Positions 1 to 6,071 of a stretch of DNA of 6,607 nt are shown piece after piece (positions within the stretch are counted from its first letter, which is position 1; each line of letters begins with the position of its first letter). The position numbers and the translations under genes were made by a program. The stretch is taken from contig JAAYUT010000234.1 in NCBI GenBank assembly GCA_012517485.1, positions 1 through 6,607 of the forward strand, given 5' to 3'. The DNA is from Candidatus Atribacter fermentans. Its GTDB lineage: Bacteria > Atribacterota > Atribacteria > Atribacterales > Atribacteraceae. The notes below the pieces were generated by a model. It was given only the letters and a program-made list of their open reading frames with translations, was not told where the DNA came from and ran no database searches.

Positions 1-775
1 GATATTTGAAGACTTACCGGTGGTGATAAGTTATTCGAGTTTAGATGAAGCTCAACGAGCAGGAGTAGTTGCCTTGTTTGAGGAGAAATATCAGTCTCTC
101 GTTCGGATTGTTCGAGTAGGCAATTATACAGCTGAACTTTGCGGAGGGACACATTTACGACGGACAAGTGAAGCTGGTCTTTTTAAAATTATAACCGAAT
201 CAAGCATTGGATCAGGCCTGAGAAGGATAGAAGCAGTAGCTGGATCACCTGCTTTTCAATACTTACAGAACTATTACCGTATAGGGCGTGATATAAAAAG
301 AATGTTAGGATCGGATCAGAACCAAATATTGACAACAATTAAAAATTTAATTGAAAATAATAAACGCTATAAAGAAGAACTGCAGAAGACCTTTCAAGCT
401 CAAGCACGCCAGGCAATTCTGGATGCTCTCAAAGTTGCTGAAAGTAATCACACCCCAATTGTTCTCACTCATCTTTTTGTTGAAAACCCACCAGAAATAG
501 ATTATTTAAAGGAAATTATTGATGAATTACGAACACGACTGGATAGGGGAATAGTGGTGTTGGGAATAAAAAAAGATGAATCAATATCTGGAGTTTTGGC
601 TGGAATCAATCTTCCCAATTCAATCGATTTGAATCGTTTTGTTCGTGAAATAACCAAGAAAATTGGTGGGGGTGGAGGTGGGAGGCCATCTTTGGTTCAA
701 TTTGGCGGTGTTCCCTTTCGCTCGTGGGAAGAATTAATAGAAGAAATTAAGAAACTTCCTCACCAAATCTCTTAA
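1..775 (+). CDS. alaS: alanyl-tRNA synthetase, C-terminal part (5' truncated by window edge)
   Basis: Class II aminoacyl-tRNA synthetase that charges tRNA-Ala in the cytoplasm and hydrolyses mischarged Ser/Gly-tRNA-Ala. Only the last 257 residues are present; the reading frame is already open at base 2, so the apparent GTG start at 20 is internal. The visible part begins inside the editing domain. The zinc-binding CGGTH motif is at bases 140-154, followed by GLFKI and a 'SGLRRIEAV' stretch. A charged helical linker comes next, then the C-terminal DHHA1/C-Ala domain with the six-glycine GGGGGGRP motif near base 665. The distance from CGGTH to the stop (about 210 residues) equals that of typical AlaRS, so the 3' end is intact. 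Oddities: the usual 'ALFGEKYG' is 'ALFEEKYQ', and the usual 'GRPD' is 'GRPS'. It lies 92 bp before ruvX, matching the alaS-ruvX linkage common in Bacillota. Identity is secure. Confidence 0.97.
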   Translation, partial: IFEDLPVVISYSSLDEAQRAGVVALFEEKYQSLVRIVRVGNYTAELCGGTHLRRTSEAGLFKIITESSIGSGLRRIEAVAGSPAFQYLQNYYRIGRDIKRMLGSDQNQILTTIKNLIENNKRYKEELQKTFQAQARQAILDALKVAESNHTPIVLTHLFVENPPEIDYLKEIIDELRTRLDRGIVVLGIKKDESISGVLAGINLPNSIDLNRFVREITKKIGGGGGGRPSLVQFGGVPFRSWEELIEEIKKLPHQIS

Positions 776-830
776 AAAAGCAATAAGAGTTTGGCTGGTT
801 TCTACTATAGACAAAAGACATTAGACATCT

Positions 831-850
831 TGATTCATTCATCTGAATCA
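831..850 (+). other. 7-bp inverted repeat between alaS and ruvX
   Basis: TGATTCA (831-837) and TGAATCA (844-850) are perfect complements around a 6-nt loop, TTCATC. The stem is AT-rich and only three T residues follow it, so it is a poor intrinsic terminator. It ends five bases before the AAGGA ribosome-binding site of ruvX, so in mRNA it could modestly affect ruvX translation. A chance palindrome is a reasonable alternative. The rest of the 92-bp gap shows no clear promoter. Confidence 0.3.
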
Positions 851-854
851 TTTA

Positions 855-859
855 AAGGA
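855..859 (+). promoter_or_regulatory. Shine-Dalgarno fixing the TTG start of ruvX
   Basis: AAGGA sits 8 nt before the TTG at 868. No ATG or GTG lies between them, and the protein from this TTG begins with the conserved N-terminal beta strand of the family (KKILAIDIG). This supports a genuine TTG start. Confidence 0.75.
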
Positions 860-867
860 ATTTATTA

Positions 868-1281
868 TTGAAAAAAATTTTAGCGATAGATATTGGAGAA
901 AAGAGAATAGGGTTATCTTATAATCAGGGGACAAGCTTTGCTTTTCCTTTAAAAGTGATTCCCAGTGAAAGCTTGAAAAAGAATGTTGAAAGTATACTCC
1001 AAATTGCTCAACAAATTCAAGCTGAAATTATTGTTTTAGGTTTGCCTTTACGACTGAATAATTCAGTCAAGAATGAAGCACAAAAAATAATAAAATTTCG
1101 TGAATTACTATCCAGCTATTTTCCTGGAGAAGTGGTACTTTTCGATGAGAGGTTAACAAGCAAAGAAGCAGAGAAAAGGTTATTGGAAGCTGATGTGAGC
1201 CGAAAAAAAAGGAAAATGGTGATCGATCAGTTAGCAGCAACAATCATACTTCAAACCTATATTGATTCTACTCAAATATGA
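868..1281 (+). CDS. ruvX: RuvX/YqgF family Holliday-junction resolvase-like nuclease (pre-16S rRNA processing)
   Basis: 137-residue RNase H-fold nuclease of the YqgF/RuvX family, the usual family length. Members are implicated in 16S rRNA 5'-end maturation and/or Holliday-junction resolution; which role holds here cannot be read from sequence. Visible motifs: IDIGEKRIG (7-15) with the first catalytic Asp at D8, the VLGLP strand (56-60), FDERLTS (92-98) with D93 and E94, and the C-terminal 'DQLAATIILQTY' helix (120-131) with D120. The three acidic metal-binding positions of the fold are therefore present. The start is TTG, supported by AAGGA 8 nt upstream. The stop overlaps the mltG start (ATGA at 1278-1281), implying coupling. 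alaS upstream and mltG downstream match the Bacillus alaS-yrzL-yrrK-yrzB-yrrL cluster, minus the two small genes. Confidence 0.93.
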   Translation: MKKILAIDIGEKRIGLSYNQGTSFAFPLKVIPSESLKKNVESILQIAQQIQAEIIVLGLPLRLNNSVKNEAQKIIKFRELLSSYFPGEVVLFDERLTSKEAEKRLLEADVSRKKRKMVIDQLAATIILQTYIDSTQI

Positions 1282-2261
1282 AAAAATATCATTTTGGTTT
1301 CATCGTAGTTATTTATTTATTCTGTTTCATTCTTTATATCGCATTTTATTATTCTCCTGGGATAAGCGGTGTTTTTCAAACCATGGTTATCCATTCAGGA
1401 TTATCGAATCGAGTGATTGCCCAAGATTTGAAGAAAAACGGATTTATCACCTCTCCGGTTCTTTTTTTAGCTTTTACATTTTTAAGCGATCAAGGTCGAT
1501 TAATTGCTGGAAATTACCAATTACAAACAGGAGAAACGATTTCCGAAATTGTGAGCAAAATTGCTCAAGGGCGATTCTATCAAATCAAAGTAACCTTCCC
1601 TGAAGGTTCAACAATCAAACAAATGGCTGGATGGCTTGAACAAGCTGGCATTTGTCGCCAGGAGGATTATTTAAGTTTTGCTCAACAACCAGCGGTTTTT
1701 CAAAAACCATGGTTATCTGGAGCGAAAAATTTAGAAGGATATTTATTTCCTGATACCTATTATTTGTCACCAGGCACTGATCCCAGGGAGGTTATTGAAA
1801 TTCAATTGAAACGATTTGAGGATGTTTATCCCGGAAATCTTTTGGAGGAAAGTTTTACCGTGATGAACCAAAAAGTTATATTAGCATCAATTGTTGAGAG
1901 GGAAGCACAAATAAAAGATGAAAAACCAATCGTTGCCTCGGTTTTTTTAAATCGTCTGAAGATGAACATGAAATTAGAATCGTGTGCAACAGTCATTTAT
2001 GCCTGGGATCAAGAAAAAGGTGTTCAGCTCTCATCATTGAGTTTGGATGACTTAACCCTACAATCTCCCTATAATACCTATCTTCATCAGGGTCTTCCTC
2101 CAACGCCAATCTGTAATCCTGGGCTGGATTCCTTAAAAGCGGTAGAAAATCCTTCCCAAACCGATTATTATTTTTTTGTACTCGGAGAGAATGGATCGCA
2201 CTATTTTTCTAAGACTTTCGATGAACACCTAAAAAACAAAAAAAAGAGTACAACCCAATGA
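1278..2261 (+). CDS. mltG: endolytic murein transglycosylase MltG (YceG-like)
   Basis: Membrane-anchored lytic transglycosylase that cleaves within nascent glycan strands and is thought to act as a terminator of peptidoglycan polymerisation. The 327-residue length is typical. An N-terminal hydrophobic segment (about 7-25) after MKKYH looks like a single transmembrane anchor with the bulk outside the membrane. A LysM-like region follows (about 35-110). The YceG catalytic core shows LEGYLFPDTY (152-161), ASIVEREA (203-210) with the proposed catalytic Glu at 207, VFLNRL (222-227), LESCATVIYA (233-242), SPYNTYLHQGLPPTPICNPG (263-282) and a closing HYFSKTFDEH (308-317). Cys replaces the Asp seen in some relatives ('SDPT' versus 'SCAT'); I recall the Cys form in other Gram-positive-type MltG. 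No Shine-Dalgarno is visible before 1278, so initiation probably depends on coupling through the ATGA overlap with ruvX. The gene ends in an ATGA overlap with yqeG. Confidence 0.95.
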   Translation: MKKYHFGFIVVIYLFCFILYIAFYYSPGISGVFQTMVIHSGLSNRVIAQDLKKNGFITSPVLFLAFTFLSDQGRLIAGNYQLQTGETISEIVSKIAQGRFYQIKVTFPEGSTIKQMAGWLEQAGICRQEDYLSFAQQPAVFQKPWLSGAKNLEGYLFPDTYYLSPGTDPREVIEIQLKRFEDVYPGNLLEESFTVMNQKVILASIVEREAQIKDEKPIVASVFLNRLKMNMKLESCATVIYAWDQEKGVQLSSLSLDDLTLQSPYNTYLHQGLPPTPICNPGLDSLKAVENPSQTDYYFFVLGENGSHYFSKTFDEHLKNKKKSTTQ

Positions 2262-2776
2262 AGCATTTTTTAAAGAAATTCTACCCCTCGATTTATGTTA
2301 ATGAAATTTCAGAAATTCCGCTTGGTTTATTAAAAAAAAGAGGCATAAAGGGTTTGATTATTGATCTCGATAACACGATCGCACCCTGGGACCAACCAAC
2401 CGTTACCCAATCGGCGGAAAGATGGTTAAAACAAGCAAAAAATGATGGATTTAAGATATTTTTAGTATCCAATTCCACGACTTCGAGAGTGAATTATTTC
2501 ATGGAAACTTTGGATATCCCTGGAATATCCATGGCTCAAAAACCCCGGCGTGGTGCTTTTCGAAGGGCATTGGAGTTAATGGGCTTAGATCATAATGAGG
2601 TTACAGTGATTGGGGATCAAATATTTACTGATGTTTTAGGTGGAAACCGTTTAAATCTTCATACTATATTAGTTAATCCCATCAATCGGAAAGAATTCTT
2701 TTTTACTCGGTTGGTGCGCTTAGTGGAGAAATTTGTTATGAAAAGGTTTCTTCTATGGTTCAACAAAACCGAATAA
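2258..2776 (+). CDS. yqeG: YqeG-family HAD hydrolase (subfamily IIIA phosphatase)
   Basis: 172-residue haloacid-dehalogenase superfamily phosphatase of the YqeG type (similar in length to characterised YqeG proteins). The HAD motifs are complete: motif I DLDNT (36-40, nucleophile D36 and acid/base D38), motif II SNS (71-73), motif III Lys in AQKP (K95), and motif IV GDQIFTD (119-125). The pattern LDNT-APW near motif I is characteristic of YqeG. The physiological substrate is not established; members of this group include phosphatidylglycerophosphate phosphatases (GEP4-like), so a lipid-phosphate role is possible but unproven. There is no signal peptide. The C-terminus is basic and aromatic (RLVRLVEKFVMKRFLLWF), which could associate with membrane; that is inference. 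The start overlaps mltG by ATGA and the 3' end overlaps aroE by 22 bp. In Bacillus, yqeG-yqeH-aroE are consecutive; here the GTPase gene yqeH is missing. Confidence 0.9.
   Translation: MKHFLKKFYPSIYVNEISEIPLGLLKKRGIKGLIIDLDNTIAPWDQPTVTQSAERWLKQAKNDGFKIFLVSNSTTSRVNYFMETLDIPGISMAQKPRRGAFRRALELMGLDHNEVTVIGDQIFTDVLGGNRLNLHTILVNPINRKEFFFTRLVRLVEKFVMKRFLLWFNKTE
2741..2746 (+). promoter_or_regulatory. Shine-Dalgarno of aroE inside the yqeG coding region
   Basis: AAAAGG ends 8 nt before ATG 2755. No other ATG in this frame lies between here and the shikimate-binding SLSP motif, so this site supports a start inside the end of yqeG and hence a 22-bp overlap. Confidence 0.65.
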
Positions 2777-3630
2777 CCGCTCGAACTAAATTGCTGGGAA
2801 TTATTGGGCATCCGATAAATCATTCACTTTCTCCAGTATTTCAAAATGCTGCGCTCAATGCTCTCAATCTTGACTATGTTTATTTAGCTTTCGATATACC
2901 AACTGAGAAGCTTATGGAAGCGGTACAAACACTTCGAATGTGGGGCTTGAGAGGAATCAATGTGACAGTTCCGCATAAAGAAAGAATTATTCAATGGTTG
3001 GATAAACTGGATGATACTGCTTCGCTATTAAGAGCTGTGAATGTTGTGTTGGTCAAAGATGAAGAATTAGTAGGTTATAATACCGATGAAATTGGTTTTG
3101 CTAAATCCTTGGAATTCAATCAGGTTCACCTCGATGGCAAGAATATTGCACTGTTGGGGGCGGGGGGTGCGGCCCGGGCAGTTGTATCTGCTCTGGTTAG
3201 AGGGGGAGCGCATAAAGTTTTGGTGTTTAATCGTTCACCAGAAAGGTCTTTGCGTTTTCAACAATGGGCAAAGAGTTCATTGGCTTTAGAAATAGAAACT
3301 GATAGCTGGAAGAATTTTATAGATGGTCATTCTCCATTTTTAGGTCAACTCGATATTTTGATCAATACCACCAGTTTGGGGCTTTGCCAGGAAAAGATGA
3401 AAGTTCCATGGGAAAAAATTGAAAATTGTGAATTAGTAATTGACGTGGTTTATAATCGAGAGGAAACTTCTTTAGTAAAAGAAGCTCGAAAAAGAGAAAA
3501 AAAAGCTTTTGATGGAAAGATGATGTTGCTTTTTCAGGGAGCAGAGAGCTTTCGTCTTTTTACCGGATTTGAGGCACCAATTGAAGTCATGGAAAATGCT
3601 TTGAATGAGGCAGTGAGGTATTCGTGGTAG
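2755..3630 (+). CDS. aroE: shikimate dehydrogenase (NADP+)
   Basis: Cytoplasmic enzyme of the chorismate pathway reducing 3-dehydroshikimate to shikimate with NADPH. The 291-residue length is slightly longer than the usual 270-290. The N-terminal substrate domain has GHPINHSLSP (18-27) with shikimate-contacting S24/S26, and NVTVPHKE (69-76) with catalytic Lys 75. AVN (94-96) is followed by GYNTD (107-111), whose catalytic-pair Asp is D111. The Rossmann domain carries GAGGAAR (135-141) and VFNRSPER (157-164), the latter fitting the NADP-specific 'NRT/S..R' loop. NTTSLGL (204-210), DVVYN (230-234) and the C-terminal MLLFQGAESF (257-266) with substrate-binding Q261 complete the set. One variation: the usual 'SPxxHN' is 'SPVFQN' (Q30). 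It overlaps yqeG by 22 bp and lies 41 bp before pilB, so it is probably co-transcribed with both. Confidence 0.97.
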   Translation: MVQQNRITARTKLLGIIGHPINHSLSPVFQNAALNALNLDYVYLAFDIPTEKLMEAVQTLRMWGLRGINVTVPHKERIIQWLDKLDDTASLLRAVNVVLVKDEELVGYNTDEIGFAKSLEFNQVHLDGKNIALLGAGGAARAVVSALVRGGAHKVLVFNRSPERSLRFQQWAKSSLALEIETDSWKNFIDGHSPFLGQLDILINTTSLGLCQEKMKVPWEKIENCELVIDVVYNREETSLVKEARKREKKAFDGKMMLLFQGAESFRLFTGFEAPIEVMENALNEAVRYSW

Positions 3631-3671
3631 ATTCAATATGACGAGGAGATTGAAGTTGAGGAGAAATAATT

Positions 3672-5375
3672 ATGGAAATGGGTACGCTTAATTCAAAGAA
3701 GTTGGGTGAAATACTGGTAGCCAAGCGGTTTATTACCTTTGACCAGCTTATGAAGGCAATTGAAATCCAGAAAAAAACAGGAGAAAAATTAGGAGAAATT
3801 TTACGACGAGAAGGGTTTGTTAAGGAAAAAGAACTTTACCAAGCTCTCGCTGAGCAGATGGGGACTCTTTATATTGATCTCGATAATTATGTCATTGATC
3901 CCAACGCCGTGACTCGTCTTCCGGAAAAATTTTGCCGACAAAACCATTGTGTTGCAGTAAATGAGGAAGCCAGTTTTATAGTTTTAGCTATGGTGAACCC
4001 AGTGGATATTGTAACGATTGACCGAGCCAGATTGATGACCAAAAAAGATATTCATCCAGCGATTGCTCCCCCTGATGTAATTGATAGTATCATAAATTCC
4101 TACTATGGAGGCGGTTCTACAGTTAATGAAATTCTCAAAGAAGCCGAAGAAGAAGAGGGCATGATCTACCTTGACGAAGCTGAAGAACTAAAAATTGATC
4201 AAATCAAGGAGATGGGCGAAGAAGCTCCGATTATCCGAGTAGTTAATATGATAATTCTTCAAGCCATTCGAGCAGGAGCGAGTGATATTCACATTGAACC
4301 TCATGAAGACCGGGTACGAATCCGATATCGAATTGACGGAATTCTACACGATTCCACCAGTACCTCTATTAAAATTCATCCTGCTTTAATATCCCGAGTT
4401 AAAATTTTATGCCGGATGAACATTGCAGAAAGACGTCTTCCCCAAGATGGCCGTTTTCAGGTAACAGTAGAAAATCGGACCATTGACTTTCGAGTGTCGT
4501 CGCTTCCCACCATTTTTGGAGAAAAAATTGTCATGCGAATTCTTGATAAATCAAATTTACTTTTAAATCTCGATCGATTAGGTTTTGAACCTGATGACCT
4601 TCGACGTTTCTATCGGATGATTGAAAGACCATATGGAATGATTTTGCTCACCGGACCAACCGGGAGTGGGAAAACCACTACTCTTTATTCTGCTCTTAAT
4701 CATGTCAGTAGTCCCGATTTAAACATTATTACCATTGAGGATCCAGTTGAATATATTTTAGACGGTATCAACCAAATTCAGGTTAAACCAAAGATTGACC
4801 TCACATTTGCTAACTCACTTCGTGCAATTATGCGACAAGATCCAGATATCATTATGGTCGGTGAGATTCGAGACCGAGAAACTGCAGAAATTGCCATTCA
4901 CGCCGCATTAACTGGACATTTGGTATTTTCGACGCTCCATACGAATACTGCGCCTGGAGCAGTAACTCGACTCCAAGAAATGGGCGTGGCTTCTTTTCTT
5001 ATTTCTTCAGCAATTATTGGGGTAGTGGCTCAGCGATTGGCACGGAAAATATGTGAATATTGTAAATATCCGGTAGAATTGGATGGAGATGCGGCGCTCG
5101 ACCTTACTGATGGGAAACAAAATCATGTTGTGGTTTATAAGGGGAAAGGATGTTCTCGCTGTACTTCTGGATACAAGGGAAGAATAGCTATTCAGAGTAT
5201 ATTTGATTTGAACGACCAGCTTCGTGAAATGATTTTAAATCATGCTACCGAGAGAGAACTAACCGAAGCTGCTCGTAAGGAAGGCATGAGGACTCTTCGT
5301 GAAAATGCTGCAATAAAAGTCCTTTCGGGTATAATTAGCCCGGAAGAGATGTATCGAGTTACTGCTAATATTTAA
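3672..5375 (+). CDS. pilB: type IV pilus assembly ATPase PilB / GspE family, with MshEN-type N-terminal domain
   Basis: Hexameric cytoplasmic ATPase that drives pilin polymerisation (extension) through the PilC platform. The 567-residue length is normal for the family. ATG 3672 is preceded by GAGGAG (3658-3663) at 8 nt. The N-terminal 145 residues form a GspE_N/MshEN domain with two tandem KLGEIL...Q motifs at 10-33 and 39-62, a 29-residue period that fits the c-di-GMP-binding MshEN pattern. An acidic linker follows (155-183), then the N2 domain containing SDIHIEP (204-210). ATPase core: Walker A GPTGSGKTT (328-336), Asp box TIEDPVEY (354-361), Walker B MVGEIRD (395-401) with E398, and His box LTGHLVFSTLHTN (413-425). 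A tetracysteine zinc motif C461xxC464...C494xxC497 is intact, as in PilB/GspE and unlike PilT. Next to pilT this is more likely pilus than type II secretion; GspE/ComGA-like use cannot be excluded. Confidence 0.94.
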   Translation: MEMGTLNSKKLGEILVAKRFITFDQLMKAIEIQKKTGEKLGEILRREGFVKEKELYQALAEQMGTLYIDLDNYVIDPNAVTRLPEKFCRQNHCVAVNEEASFIVLAMVNPVDIVTIDRARLMTKKDIHPAIAPPDVIDSIINSYYGGGSTVNEILKEAEEEEGMIYLDEAEELKIDQIKEMGEEAPIIRVVNMIILQAIRAGASDIHIEPHEDRVRIRYRIDGILHDSTSTSIKIHPALISRVKILCRMNIAERRLPQDGRFQVTVENRTIDFRVSSLPTIFGEKIVMRILDKSNLLLNLDRLGFEPDDLRRFYRMIERPYGMILLTGPTGSGKTTTLYSALNHVSSPDLNIITIEDPVEYILDGINQIQVKPKIDLTFANSLRAIMRQDPDIIMVGEIRDRETAEIAIHAALTGHLVFSTLHTNTAPGAVTRLQEMGVASFLISSAIIGVVAQRLARKICEYCKYPVELDGDAALDLTDGKQNHVVVYKGKGCSRCTSGYKGRIAIQSIFDLNDQLREMILNHATERELTEAARKEGMRTLRENAAIKVLSGIISPEEMYRVTANI

Positions 5376-5464
5376 TTTTCCTCGAAAACCCTCATTATTA
5401 TAAACTTTTCATAAAAGTGTCCGATAATATATTTGTGCTTGGAAAGAATAAATAAATCCTTTTT

Positions 5465-5489
5465 CCTTGATGAGAGAAGGTGAGGATGA
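5465..5489 (+). repeat. isolated degenerate copy of the GGGAGAAGG stem-loop repeat
   Basis: GAGAAGGTGAGGATGA (5474-5489) matches 6046-6061 in the downstream stem-loop cluster at 15 of 16 positions. The left half is eroded: only CCTT (5465-5468) pairs with AAGG (5477-5480). It is best read as a decayed relative of the same repeat family, lying about 430-560 bp from the main cluster. Confidence 0.55.
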
Positions 5490-5560
5490 AAATATTGATT
5501 CTGTAATCAGTTTCTCAATTTAGCAAAGGGATTAGAGGGATTTGTGTTTATCCCTACTCC

Positions 5561-5598
5561 GTCATTGCGAGGAGCGTCTTTTGCGACGTGGCAATCTC
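5561..5598. repeat. ATTGCGAGGAGCG-type interspersed palindromic repeat
   Basis: The unit has outer arms ATTGC (5564-5568) and GCAAT (5591-5595) and inner arms CGTC (5575-5578) and GACG (5585-5588) around TTTTGC, with an asymmetric internal loop. From memory, the pattern 'GTCATTGCGAGGAGC...GCGACGTGGCAATCTC' is a familiar short interspersed repeat in intergenic DNA of many environmental bacteria. It has no coding capacity. Function is unknown; it could be a non-autonomous, transposase-mobilised REP-like element. A perfect 12-bp palindrome ATTTTATAAAAT abuts it at 5599-5610. Confidence 0.7.
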
Positions 5599-5626
5599 AT
5601 TTTATAAAATCAGTGAGTCGTAAGAA

Positions 5627-5640
5627 GTGAACCGTGAACC
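5627..5640 (+). repeat. two tandem copies of GTGAACC
   Basis: GTGAACC occurs at 5627-5633 and again directly at 5634-5640. CAGTGAGTC at 5611-5619 may be a looser relative. This could be the edge of another short repeat family or chance; nothing further can be said from two copies. Confidence 0.35.
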
Positions 5641-5714
5641 GGATAAAAAAATAAAGCTTTGATAAAAAGACATTGTGAAATTATTTATTACTTTCATTTT
5701 AACCAGGAAAAAAA

Positions 5715-5808
5715 GAAAAGCACCCTCCCCGCCGAAAGACGGCACCCCTCCACGGAGGGGAATTGTTGAATTCCCCCATTGAGGGGGGTTAGGGGGGTGT
5801 GTCTTTTC
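5715..5808. repeat. 94-bp G/C-run inverted-repeat element with nested hairpins (MITE/REP-like)
   Basis: The ends are complementary: GAAAAG (5715-5720) pairs with CTTTTC (5803-5808), and CACCCTCC (5721-5728) pairs with GGGGGGTG (5792-5799) with one G-T wobble; a 3-nt TGT bulge separates the two blocks. Inside are three further stems: GCCG/CGGC (5731-5743, loop AAAGA), CCCCTC/GAGGGG (5745-5760, loop CACG, or 7 bp with a 2-nt loop), and CCCCC/GGGGG (5773-5787, loop ATTGA). No open frame of interest lies within it. The matching ends plus internal hairpins fit a small non-autonomous mobile or REP-like element. It could also act as a transcription barrier between pilB and pilT. I recall similar 'CACCCC...CCCCTCC...GGAGGGG' elements from several bacterial phyla, but cannot verify a match. 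Confidence 0.65.
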
Positions 5809-5900
5809 AATTTTTATTGAATCACTTTTTCATCGATTCTGGTATTTATAGGATAGACATTCATGCTGCATTTGCAGAACCAGTTGGGGATGAAAATGCC

Positions 5901-6067
5901 TTCCCCCTCACCTATACTTCTCCCAACAAGGGAGAGGAAAAAAAAGAAAAGAAGGCCTCTCCCACCAGGAGAGAGGAAAAAAGACAATACTGCTTCTCCA
6001 AGGGAAGGGTAAAAGAAAAAGAATTCGTTCCTTCTCCCATCAAGGGAGAAGGTCAGGATGAGAGTGA
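5901..6067. repeat. cluster of four CTTCTCCC/GGGAGAAGG stem-loop repeats
   Basis: Four related stem-loops lie about 34-41 bp apart, separated by purine-rich (mostly A/G) spacers. Unit 1: 5917-5924/5930-5937, 8 bp with one G-T wobble, loop AACAA. Unit 2: 5957-5962/5968-5973, 6 bp, loop CACCA. Unit 3: CTTC/GAAG at 5993-6007, imperfect. Unit 4: CCTTCTCCC (6030-6038)/GGGAGAAGG (6044-6052), perfect 9 bp, loop ATCAA. The cluster is bracketed by CCCCCTCACC on the left (5903-5912) and GGTCAGGATGAGAG on the right (6051-6064), which looks like a loosely inverted border. The array is not CRISPR: units are palindromic, unequal, and the spacers are low-complexity purine. Most likely an interspersed repeat family with nested insertions or tandem expansion. 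Confidence 0.7.
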
Positions 6068-6071
6068 AAGC

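Noticed and set aside
1262..1603. 113-codon + strand open frame
   Set aside because: Out-of-frame shadow of mltG, whose own frame has full family motifs.
2293..2478. 61-codon minus strand open frame
   Set aside because: Antisense to the HAD motif region of yqeG; no support.
3086..3289. 67-codon + strand open frame
   Set aside because: Out-of-frame shadow across the AroE Rossmann domain.
5404..5418. Terminator of pilB (ACTTTT/AAAAGT hairpin)
   Set aside because: Only a 6-bp AT-rich stem with a 3-nt loop and no T tract after it; too weak to call.
5581..5608. Promoter TTGCGA - 16 nt - TATAAA
   Set aside because: The -35 half is part of the interspersed repeat and the -10 half part of the AT palindrome; it is over 550 bp from pilT and could be coincidence.
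5659..5687. Promoter TTGATA - 17 nt - TATTTA
   Set aside because: The -35 match is good, but the -10 matches the consensus at only three of six positions.
5901..6067. CRISPR array
   Set aside because: The repeats are unequal and self-complementary, spacers are purine-rich and similar to one another, and no cas gene is present.
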